Assembly: GCA_902783175.1 (NCBI GenBank)
Contig: CACZQA010000051.1
Location: 1-6,139 of the forward strand
Reading direction: 5' to 3'
Source of the DNA: an uncultured Coriobacteriaceae bacterium
Lineage (GTDB): Bacteria > Actinomycetota > Coriobacteriia > Coriobacteriales > QAMH01
DNA: 6,139 nt
Below, in pieces: positions 1 to 5,710 of this stretch (the first letter of the stretch is position 1; the number at the start of each line of letters is the position of its first letter). Made by a program: the position numbers and the translations under genes. Under the pieces are notes generated by a model. That model saw nothing but the letters and a program-made list of their open reading frames with translations, was not told where the DNA came from and searched no databases.

Positions 1-1242
1 ATGCGCGGCAAGTACAACTGGGCCGTAGCCGTGCGCCAGCCGGATGGGAGCATCTACACCGAAGAGCACGACCTTGCCTCGGGCAAGGAGAAGAACTCCT
101 GGATGTACTGGCCTATCATCCGCGGCTGCCGCGCGTTCGTCGAGTCGCTCGGTTTGGGTTACAAGGCTCTGAACATCTCGGCCGACCACGCCTACGACTG
201 GGACGAAGAAGATGAGGACTCTGACTCTGCAACCTGGGCAGCGGCGAAGTCTGCAATCTGCTCAGACAGTCCTGACTCGCGTGGATGCGCCACTGGCGCA
301 TCCGGCTCGTGCGGAACTCGCATCTTGCAGACTTCGCCGCTGCCCGCCGGCGTCTCCTCGGGCGAATTCGAGGCAGCGCCGCAGCGCGACGGAGGCGGGA
401 TCGAGGACTGTTTGAGCGCCGAAGGCGCGAGTACCGCAGATGCCGACGGAGCACAAGGCGCGGGTGCCGAGCTGAGCGCGGAGGAGACGCAGGCGGGCAA
501 TGCTGCTGCCTCGTCTCTCGGCCCCCTCATGACCGTGTCGATGATCATCGGCCTCGTGCTCGGCGTCGTCATCTTCGTCGTCGTCCCCGCTGCGTTGAGC
601 AACCTCATCATGGGCGAGGCGCAGATGAACTCGATGGGGTGGAACGTGCTCGACGGCGTGCTCCGCGTCGGCATCTTCATTGCCTACATCTGGCTCATCA
701 GCCTCATGAAGGACATACACCGCCTGTTCCAGTACCATGGCGCCGAGCACAAGACCATACACTGCTTCGAGCACGGGCTCGAGCTCACGCCCGAGAACGC
801 GGAGAGCTTTCCGCGCCTGCACGTGCGCTGCGGCACCGCGTTCATGATCATGGTCATGATCATCGCGATCTTCGTCTACACGGCACTCGGCCAGCCCATC
901 AACGCGCTCGTCGACATGACGGGCGTTTCCGAAGGCCCCGCGCGCTTCGCGCTCATCGTGGCGACGCGCATCGTCCTGCTGCCGCTCATCGCGGGCATCT
1001 CGTACGAGATCTCGGTCAAGTGGGCGGGTCAGCATCCCGATAACCTGCTGGTCAGGATCGTCTTGTGGCCGGGCATGCAGATGCAGCGGCTCACGACCAA
1101 CCCGCCCGACGAGGGCATGCTCGAGTGCGCCATCACCGCGATGAAGCTCGTCGTCGCACGCGAGGAGCTCGAGGCGGCAAAGGCGGCGCAGCCGGCATCG
1201 GCAAAAGCGATGGCGCCTCGCGGCGAAGAGCAGGCGGCCTGA
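1..1242 (+). CDS. YqhQ-family (DUF1385) multi-pass membrane protein, 5'-partial, with an unusual internal insert
   Basis: The family is recognised from its conserved motifs: FQYHGAEHKTIHCFEHG (residues 243-259), LHVRCGT (274-280), GISYE (about 332-336) and PGMQMQRLTTNPPDEGMLECAI near residues 358-378. Its biochemical function is not established; the His/Glu/Cys-rich YHGAEHK motif has suggested metal binding, which is inference. Four hydrophobic segments are visible at about 174-199, 217-236, 280-298 and 317-336. Family members normally begin with a GGQAVIEGVM-like stretch just before the MRG that opens this window, so about 10 residues are probably missing upstream. Even so, 413 residues exceeds the roughly 320 of Bacillus YqhQ. 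The excess lies mainly in a hydrophilic stretch at about 65-170, which contains the palindrome described separately, and in a short Ala-rich C-terminal tail. The reading frame stays open through the insert. The family assignment is secure and the start is uncertain. Confidence 0.9.
   Translation: MRGKYNWAVAVRQPDGSIYTEEHDLASGKEKNSWMYWPIIRGCRAFVESLGLGYKALNISADHAYDWDEEDEDSDSATWAAAKSAICSDSPDSRGCATGASGSCGTRILQTSPLPAGVSSGEFEAAPQRDGGGIEDCLSAEGASTADADGAQGAGAELSAEETQAGNAAASSLGPLMTVSMIIGLVLGVVIFVVVPAALSNLIMGEAQMNSMGWNVLDGVLRVGIFIAYIWLISLMKDIHRLFQYHGAEHKTIHCFEHGLELTPENAESFPRLHVRCGTAFMIMVMIIAIFVYTALGQPINALVDMTGVSEGPARFALIVATRIVLLPLIAGISYEISVKWAGQHPDNLLVRIVLWPGMQMQRLTTNPPDEGMLECAITAMKLVVAREELEAAKAAQPASAKAMAPRGEEQAA
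236..345. repeat. Nested palindromic element within the YqhQ-family gene
   Basis: Two 21-bp arms, 236-256 and 325-345, are perfect reverse complements, beginning GGGCAGCGGCGAAG on the left and ending CTTCGCCGCTGCCC on the right. Between them a second perfect inverted repeat, 283-291 and 295-303 (GGATGCGCC / GGCGCATCC), has a 3-base loop. AGTCC at 268-272 can also face GGAACT at 313-318 with one bulge, giving a nearly continuous long hairpin. The element is translated in frame as residues about 79-115 (WAAAKSA through LQTSPLP). Codons here are enriched in TCT, TCA, AGT, CCT, ACT and GCA, unlike the C/G-ending codons of the rest of the gene. A mobile or repeated palindromic element that inserted in frame is the likely explanation. 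Its true ends are unknown, because no second copy is present in the window. Confidence 0.8.
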
Positions 1243-1295
1243 TATACACTACTAGAGCCACTACGCTGTCTTAGGCGAAGAAGGAGAGCTTTCAC
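1243..1295 (+). promoter_or_regulatory. Leader of aroC with strong ribosome binding site
   Basis: This 53-bp gap is the only intergenic space upstream of the aro genes. AAGGAG at 1281-1286 sits 9 bases before the aroC ATG and is a near-ideal Shine-Dalgarno, which fixes that start. TATACA at 1243-1248 or TACACT at 1245-1250 resembles a -10 box, but I see no convincing -35 hexamer at the right distance inside the end of the upstream gene. No stem-loop terminator is visible between the two genes. The aro genes may therefore be read through from upstream or have a weak promoter here; the binding site is solid and the promoter is a guess. Confidence 0.6.
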
Positions 1296-2462
1296 ATGGA
1301 GTTTGTCACGGCGGGCGAGTCGCACGGGCCCGCGCTGACGGCAATCGTGAGCGATGTCCCCGCGGGCATCGCTCTTGATATCGACGACATCAACCATGAC
1401 CTGGCACGCCGTCAAGGCGGCTACGGCCGCGGCGGCAGGCAGGTCATCGAGACCGACCGCGTGCAGGTCCTGTCCGGCGTGCGCTTCTCGACGACGCTCG
1501 GCTCGCCTGTCACGCTGCAGGTCGTGAACGACGACCACAAGAACTGGACCGACCGCATGCCCCCCGCGGGCGAAAGGCCCGAGGACCTGAAGCGCGAGAC
1601 GCATCCGCGTCCCGGCCACGCCGACCTCGTGGGCATGCTCAAGACCGGCACCGACGACGCACGCGACATCCTCGAGCGCTCGTCTGCACGCGAGACGACG
1701 GCGCGCGTCGCGGCGGGCGGCATCGCGAAGGCGTTCCTGCGCGAGATGGGCGTGCGCGTGGGCTCCTACGTGCGCCGCATCGGCGGCGCCTGCCTGGATG
1801 CTAAGCTCGAGGCGCAGGTGAGGGAGAACCCGGCGGCCTATTGGGACGCCATCGCCCAAAGCGCGTGCTACTGCCCGGATCCTAAGACGACGCAGGCCAT
1901 GAAAGACGAGGTCGATGCCGCGCGCAAGAACGGCTACTCGCTCGGGGGAGAGTTCACCGTCATCGTGACGGGGCTCGTGGAGGGGCTCGGCTCGTATACG
2001 AGCGGCCCCGAGCGCCTGACCTCCAAGCTGGGCGCGGCGCTCTTTTCCATCCCCGCGATGAAGGGCGTCGAGTTTGGCATGGGATTTCGGGCGGCAAGCC
2101 TGCCGGGCAACAAGGTGCACGACCCTATTGCCTACGACGACGCGCGCGGGTACTACCGCACGAGCAACAACGCAGGCGGCCTCGAAGGCGGCATGACGAC
2201 GGGCGCGCCCCTGATCGCCACGGTTGCCATGAAGCCCATCCCGACCATGATGGCGCCGCTTGCCACGGTCGACACCGACACGCACGAGACGGCTGCCGCC
2301 TCCAAGGAGCGCTCCGACACCTGCGCGGTGCCGGCCGCATCGGTGGTGGCAGAGGCAGAGGTCGCGTTCGTGCTGGCAGATGCCTACCTGGACAAGTTCG
2401 GCCACGATTGCGTGCACGACATCCTCGCCGCGCGCGATGCCTACCTCGCGAGGCTCTCCTGA
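1296..2462 (+). CDS. aroC: Chorismate synthase
   Basis: This enzyme converts 5-enolpyruvylshikimate-3-phosphate to chorismate in the cytosol, using reduced FMN; it is the last step of the shikimate pathway. The 388-residue length is normal for the bacterial enzyme. All family signatures are present: GESHG with the invariant His10, the RRQGGYGRGGRQ FMN/substrate loop (38-49), the second invariant His in PGHAD (His108), RSSARETTARVAAGG (128-142), RTSNNAGGLEGGMTTG (288-303) and RSDTCAVPA (from Arg339), which holds the conserved Asp341. The ATG at 1296 is supported by a strong AAGGAG 9 bases upstream and because the protein begins right at the conserved N-terminus. The stop codon shares one base with the aroK start (TGATG), so the two genes are probably translationally coupled. 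No catalytic residue looks missing. Confidence 0.98.
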   Translation: MEFVTAGESHGPALTAIVSDVPAGIALDIDDINHDLARRQGGYGRGGRQVIETDRVQVLSGVRFSTTLGSPVTLQVVNDDHKNWTDRMPPAGERPEDLKRETHPRPGHADLVGMLKTGTDDARDILERSSARETTARVAAGGIAKAFLREMGVRVGSYVRRIGGACLDAKLEAQVRENPAAYWDAIAQSACYCPDPKTTQAMKDEVDAARKNGYSLGGEFTVIVTGLVEGLGSYTSGPERLTSKLGAALFSIPAMKGVEFGMGFRAASLPGNKVHDPIAYDDARGYYRTSNNAGGLEGGMTTGAPLIATVAMKPIPTMMAPLATVDTDTHETAAASKERSDTCAVPAASVVAEAEVAFVLADAYLDKFGHDCVHDILAARDAYLARLS

Positions 2463-2992
2463 TGCCCGAACGCGCGATCTGCACCGACCATATCCTGCTC
2501 ATCGGCTTCATGGGCTCGGGCAAGACCTCGGTCTCGCGGCGCCTGTCCTCGATGACGGGGCTGTCGCTCATCGACGTCGACCAGCGCATCGAGGCGCTCC
2601 AGCACCGTAAAATCCCCGCGATCTTCGCGCAGGAGGGCGAGCAGGGCTTTCGCAGGATAGAGACGCATACGCTCGAGGGCATACGCTACGAGGGACGCTC
2701 GATCGTCTCGTGCGGGGGCGGCATCGTGTGCAACCCGGCCAACCGCCCCATACTCAAGGCGCTGGGCACGGTGGTCTACCTGCAGGTGCCCGTCGAGGAG
2801 GCCGTCGGGCGCATCACGCATCCCGAGACGCGCCCGATGCTGTCGGGGCCGCGTCCCGTGGAAGAGATCTACAACGAGCGGCTGCCCGTCTACCGGGAGG
2901 TCGCCGACATCACCATCAACACGTCGGGGCTGAGCGTCCAGCGCGTCGCGACGTTGTGCAGAAGGGAACTGGACAAAAGGGGGTTGCTGTGA
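2462..2992 (+). CDS. aroK: Shikimate kinase
   Basis: The product phosphorylates shikimate at the 3-hydroxyl using ATP in the cytosol. It is 176 residues long, typical for a single-domain shikimate kinase. In order it shows the Walker A loop GFMGSGKT (15-22), the DVD substrate/magnesium pair Asp38 and Asp40, the FRxxE segment with Arg64 and Glu67, the glycine triplet CGGG (84-87), the lid RPML (124-127), and Arg140 in the NERLPVYR adenine-binding segment. The ATG at 2462 is preferred over in-frame starts inside aroC, because it places the P-loop at the usual distance from the N-terminus. It also has a modest GAGG (2450-2453) 8 bases upstream and overlaps the aroC stop by one base. The 3' end overlaps aroB by 4 bases. 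Function is clear from sequence alone; it cannot be told whether a second isozyme exists elsewhere. Confidence 0.97.
   Translation: MPERAICTDHILLIGFMGSGKTSVSRRLSSMTGLSLIDVDQRIEALQHRKIPAIFAQEGEQGFRRIETHTLEGIRYEGRSIVSCGGGIVCNPANRPILKALGTVVYLQVPVEEAVGRITHPETRPMLSGPRPVEEIYNERLPVYREVADITINTSGLSVQRVATLCRRELDKRGLL
2975..2983 (+). promoter_or_regulatory. Ribosome binding site that decides the aroB GTG start
   Basis: AAAAGGGGG at 2975-2983 lies inside the last codons of aroK, 5 bases before the GTG at 2989. It supports starting aroB at this GTG, although the frame stays open much further upstream inside aroK. Confidence 0.7.
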
Positions 2993-4137
2993 GCAACGAT
3001 CGATCGATTCAGGTCGTGCTGCCGAGCGGGCACCGCTACGAGATCCGCATCGGCAAGGGTGCGTTGACGGCGGTGGGCTCGACGGCGCGCAGCCTCAAGG
3101 AGTCTCGCAAGGCGGTCGTCATCTCCGATTCCACCGTGGGGCCCGCCTACGGCAAGCTCGTGAAGAAGCGCCTGGAAGAGGCGGGCTTCGAGACCTACGA
3201 CCTGCTCGTTCCGGCAGGCGAGGAGTCCAAGTCCATCGAGCTCGCGACAGAGATCTGGAGCGCGCTGGCCGGCTACGAGCTTGGCCGCGACGATTTGGCG
3301 GTCGCCGTCGGCGGCGGCGTCGTGGGCGACTTGACGGGGTTCACCGCGTCCACCTACAAGCGCGGCATCGACTTCATCCAGGTGCCCACGACGCTTCTGG
3401 CCATGGTCGATGCGTCCATCGGCGGCAAGACGGCGGTCAACCTGCCCGAGGGCAAGAACCTCGTCGGCACGTTTCACCAGCCCATCTTCATCTGCTCCGA
3501 CATCCGCACGCTCAAGACCCTCGGCGACGAGGACTGGGCAAACGGCTTCGCGGAGATCGCGAAGAGCGCGATGATCGCGCCGCGCCGCTCGTTTTACGAG
3601 TGGCTGCGCAACAACGCCGCCGGTCTGAAGGAGCACGACGAGGGGCTGCTCGAGCAGGTGGTCTACGAGACCGCCCAGTTCAAGGCGCGCGTCGTCGCGT
3701 CCGACGAGACCGAGGCGGGTGCCCGCGAGTGCCTGAACTACGGCCATACGCTTGCGCATGCCATAGAGGCGGCTGCTGGCTACGGCACGATCGGGCACGG
3801 GCGTGCCGTCGCCGAGGGCATGCGATTTGCCGCGCGGCTCTCGGTCGAGGTGCTGGGGCTCGACCCACGAATCGTCAAGGTGCAGGACAAGCTGCTCGAC
3901 AGCCTCGGGCTCGAGGCCATCCCCTGGGTCGCACCGCCCGAGCGCCTGTTCAAGATCATGAAGACCGACAAGAAGGCGCGCGGCGGCCAGATCAGGTTCG
4001 TGCTTCTTGATGATATAACCAGCTGGAAGGTCCAGCCGGTGGCAGACGACACGATCATCTCGCACCTCGAGGCGTGGTGCATGGCCAAGTCGCGCCTCAT
4101 CGAGAAGAACGGCGGGAAGATGTGGGGCGAGAAATGA
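2989..4137 (+). CDS. aroB: 3-Dehydroquinate synthase
   Basis: The enzyme cyclises DAHP to 3-dehydroquinate, the second step of the shikimate pathway, using NAD and a divalent metal in the cytosol. The glycine-rich NAD loop VGGGVVGDLTGF spans residues 107-118, followed by QVPTTLLAMVDASIGGKTAVN (131-151) with the conserved Lys147. The three metal ligands are Glu189 (GFAEIAK), His253 (NYGHTLAHAIE) and His270 (GHGRAVAEGM). The 382 residues are about 20 more than the E. coli or Bacillus enzymes, mostly as a basic C-terminal tail after the normal end of the fold. The start is GTG at 2989, backed by AAAAGGGGG just upstream; it overlaps the aroK stop as GTGA. Upstream in-frame sequence is only the shadow of aroK. 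The stop overlaps the aroQ start by 4 bases. Confidence 0.97.
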   Translation: MSNDRSIQVVLPSGHRYEIRIGKGALTAVGSTARSLKESRKAVVISDSTVGPAYGKLVKKRLEEAGFETYDLLVPAGEESKSIELATEIWSALAGYELGRDDLAVAVGGGVVGDLTGFTASTYKRGIDFIQVPTTLLAMVDASIGGKTAVNLPEGKNLVGTFHQPIFICSDIRTLKTLGDEDWANGFAEIAKSAMIAPRRSFYEWLRNNAAGLKEHDEGLLEQVVYETAQFKARVVASDETEAGARECLNYGHTLAHAIEAAAGYGTIGHGRAVAEGMRFAARLSVEVLGLDPRIVKVQDKLLDSLGLEAIPWVAPPERLFKIMKTDKKARGGQIRFVLLDDITSWKVQPVADDTIISHLEAWCMAKSRLIEKNGGKMWGEK

Positions 4138-4571
4138 CGCGGCTTCTGCTCATGAACGGGCCGAACCTGAACCTTCTGGGGCAGCGCGAGCCCGAGATCT
4201 ACGGCACCACGACGCTTGCCGACATCGAGGCGATGGTGATGGACTACGCCCGGGAGCGCGGAGCCGAGCTCGACTGCTACCAGTCGAACCACGAAGGCGC
4301 CCTCATCGACAAGATCCAGCAGAGCCAGGGCGTCTACGACGGCATCGTGTTCAATCCCGGCGCCTACACCCACTACAGCTACGCGATCCACGACGCCATC
4401 ACGAGCGTGGACGTGCCCGTGGTGGAGATTCACATATCGGACATTTCCAAACGCGAGGACTTCCGCAGCAAGTCCGTGCTGGTCGATGCCTGCATCGGCC
4501 AGGTGAAGGGGCTTGGCAAGGAAGGCTATCTGCGCGCGGTCGACTTGGTATTGGAGCATCTCGCACAATGA
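4134..4571 (+). CDS. aroQ: 3-Dehydroquinate dehydratase, type II
   Basis: This enzyme converts 3-dehydroquinate to 3-dehydroshikimate, acting directly after AroB. The 145-residue length and the opening LLMNGPNLNLLGQREPEIYG (residues 5-24) identify the small type II enzyme, which forms dodecamers in characterised members, rather than the type I (AroD) fold. Visible active-site residues are Asn11, Arg18 and catalytic Tyr23 on the mobile lid, QSNHEG (50-55), FNPGAYTHYS (73-82), His100 in EIHIS, and Arg107/Arg111 in REDFR. It departs slightly from the common HLSN...REEFRHxS pattern: Asp103 replaces Asn, and FRSKS replaces FRHxS. The ATG at 4134 overlaps the aroB stop (ATGA) and places the signature at the N-terminus; longer in-frame starts lie inside aroB and add residues without family resemblance. 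The site upstream (GGGG at 4124-4127) is weak, consistent with coupling to aroB translation. Confidence 0.96.
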   Translation: MTRLLLMNGPNLNLLGQREPEIYGTTTLADIEAMVMDYARERGAELDCYQSNHEGALIDKIQQSQGVYDGIVFNPGAYTHYSYAIHDAITSVDVPVVEIHISDISKREDFRSKSVLVDACIGQVKGLGKEGYLRAVDLVLEHLAQ

Positions 4572-5671
4572 AAGTTGCAAAACGCATCGAGCGCCTGCGT
4601 GCGCTCATGGAACAACGCGGCATCGACGCCGTCATCGCCCGCTCGACGACCGACCTCATGTGGCTCACCGGCTTCGAACGGGTCTTCGATACCGAGCAGG
4701 CCCACATCGCGGTCGTGACCCAGGCCGCGTGCTCCCTGCATACCGACATGCGCTATTCGACGGCGATGCGCACGCGCGCCAAGGACGAGGGCATCTGGCA
4801 GATCGACGACGAGCGCGTGTCGGCGGCACAGTTCGTCGCCGCCTTCCTGCAGGGCGCGGGTCTGCAGGGCGGCAAGGTGCTCATCGACACCGATATCTCG
4901 CTTGCCCTGTACCGCGCGCTCGTCGAGGAGAACCCCAAGGTCGAATTCGTCGAGGGTCATGGCGACATCCTCGCGCTGCGCGCCGTGAAGGAGCCAGAGG
5001 AAGTCGAGCTCATGAAGGCGGCGCAGGAGGTCGCGTCCAAATCCTTCCTCGAGTTCGTGGGCAAGCTGCACGTCGGCATGACGGAGCGCGACGCCTCGCT
5101 CGAGCTCGAGCTGGCGATGCGGAAAAACGGCGCCGACGAGCTCGCGTTTGCCAACATCGTCGCCTCGGGCGCCAACAGCGCAAACCCGCACTCGGTGCCG
5201 GGCGATCGCACCCTGCAACCCGGCGACCTCGTCGTGGTCGACTTCGGCGCGCGCCTCAACGGGTATCGCTCCGACACGACGCGCACCCTGTGCATCGGCC
5301 AGCCGAGCAAGGAGCAGCTGCGCATCTACGAGACGGTCAAGCTCGCGAACGAGGAGGTCCGCCACTCCATCAAGGCGGGCGTCACCGGTGCAGAGATGCA
5401 GGCGGTTGCCGAGGCGGTGCTCGCCGCGGCGGGCTTCGGCGGCAGGATGGGGCATGCGCTCGGCCATGGCGTCGGGCTCGACATCCACGAGGCGCCGCTG
5501 CTGTCGCCGCGCTACGACAAGCCTCTCGTCGCCGGCAACGTGGTCACCGACGAGCCGGGTATCTACATCACGGGCCAAAACGGCGTGCGCATCGAGGACT
5601 GCGGCGTCGTGACGGCAGATGGTTATGTGAATTTCTGCGGCTTGAGCCACGAGCTTGTCGTCGTAGAGTAG
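4568..5671 (+). CDS. M24B metallopeptidase, Xaa-Pro aminopeptidase/dipeptidase family (YqhT-like)
   Basis: The product belongs to the pita-bread fold peptidases that cleave bonds next to proline; I cannot tell aminopeptidase from dipeptidase (prolidase) by eye. Residues 1 to about 130 form the creatinase-type N-terminal domain, with the typical LMWLTGFERVFDTEQAHI region. Residues from about 135 form the catalytic domain. All five dinuclear metal ligands can be placed: Asp225 (VVDFGA), Asp236 (YRSDTTRT), His300 (GHGVGLDIHE), Glu329 (DEPGIYI) and Glu343 (RIEDCG). His307 matches the substrate-binding His. The 367-residue length is typical and there is no signal peptide, so it should be cytosolic. 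The start ATG overlaps the aroQ stop by 4 bases and has GGAG at 4553-4556. Bacillus has the same aroQ-yqhT-efp order. A role in recycling proline peptides is inferred from the family. Confidence 0.93.
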   Translation: MKVAKRIERLRALMEQRGIDAVIARSTTDLMWLTGFERVFDTEQAHIAVVTQAACSLHTDMRYSTAMRTRAKDEGIWQIDDERVSAAQFVAAFLQGAGLQGGKVLIDTDISLALYRALVEENPKVEFVEGHGDILALRAVKEPEEVELMKAAQEVASKSFLEFVGKLHVGMTERDASLELELAMRKNGADELAFANIVASGANSANPHSVPGDRTLQPGDLVVVDFGARLNGYRSDTTRTLCIGQPSKEQLRIYETVKLANEEVRHSIKAGVTGAEMQAVAEAVLAAAGFGGRMGHALGHGVGLDIHEAPLLSPRYDKPLVAGNVVTDEPGIYITGQNGVRIEDCGVVTADGYVNFCGLSHELVVVE

Positions 5672-5710
5672 AATGTTGAAAGTTTATATCTAGAGAAAGG
5701 CAGGATAGCT
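5669..5710 (+). promoter_or_regulatory. Possible efp promoter and leader
   Basis: The 39 bases between the peptidase stop and efp are clearly AT-richer than the genes on either side. TAGAAT at 5669-5674 matches a TATAAT -10 box at five of six positions and contains the peptidase stop codon TAG. The nearest -35-like sequence, TTGAGC at 5642-5647, is separated by 21 bases, too long for a standard promoter. TTGAAA (5676-5681) has no good -10 downstream. No terminator stem is visible. A separate promoter for efp is plausible, since efp is usually highly expressed, but it is weakly supported. Confidence 0.3.
5694..5705 (+). promoter_or_regulatory. Ribosome binding site of efp
   Basis: AGAAAGG at 5694-5700 and a second core AGGA at 5702-5705 lie 10 and 5 bases before the GTG at 5711. 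Together they support GTG as the start. The next in-frame ATG, at codon 12, would remove conserved N-terminal EF-P residues. Confidence 0.65.

Noticed and set aside
416..428. Small hairpin GCGCC-GAA-GGCGC
   Set aside because: Only 5 bp of stem in a GC-rich gene with no U-run after it, so it is neither a terminator nor clearly part of the palindromic element.
843..863. Repeated ATGATCAT motif with 12-bp spacing
   Set aside because: It encodes a Met/Ile/Val membrane helix; the repeat follows from codon use in that helix.
1243..1295. Riboswitch, attenuator or terminator before aroC
   Set aside because: Only 53 bases, no stable stem-loop and no aromatic-codon leader peptide that I can see.
1029..2417. 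Long open frame on the minus strand opposite aroC
   Set aside because: It is a GC-rich shadow of aroC: Arg/His/Ala-rich, no recognisable domain, no sensible start signal, and the + strand gene has every family motif.
2710..2988. Longer N-terminus for AroB
   Set aside because: The extra residues come from aroK read in another frame and lack family similarity; the GTG at 2989 has a good ribosome binding site.
2890..4065. Long open frame on the minus strand opposite aroB
   Set aside because: Same explanation: composition typical of antisense high-GC coding DNA, and AroB on the + strand is complete.
4513..5679. Alternative + strand frame overlapping the M24 peptidase
   Set aside because: Arg/Ala-rich frame shadow. 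The frame starting at 4568 carries all five metal ligands.
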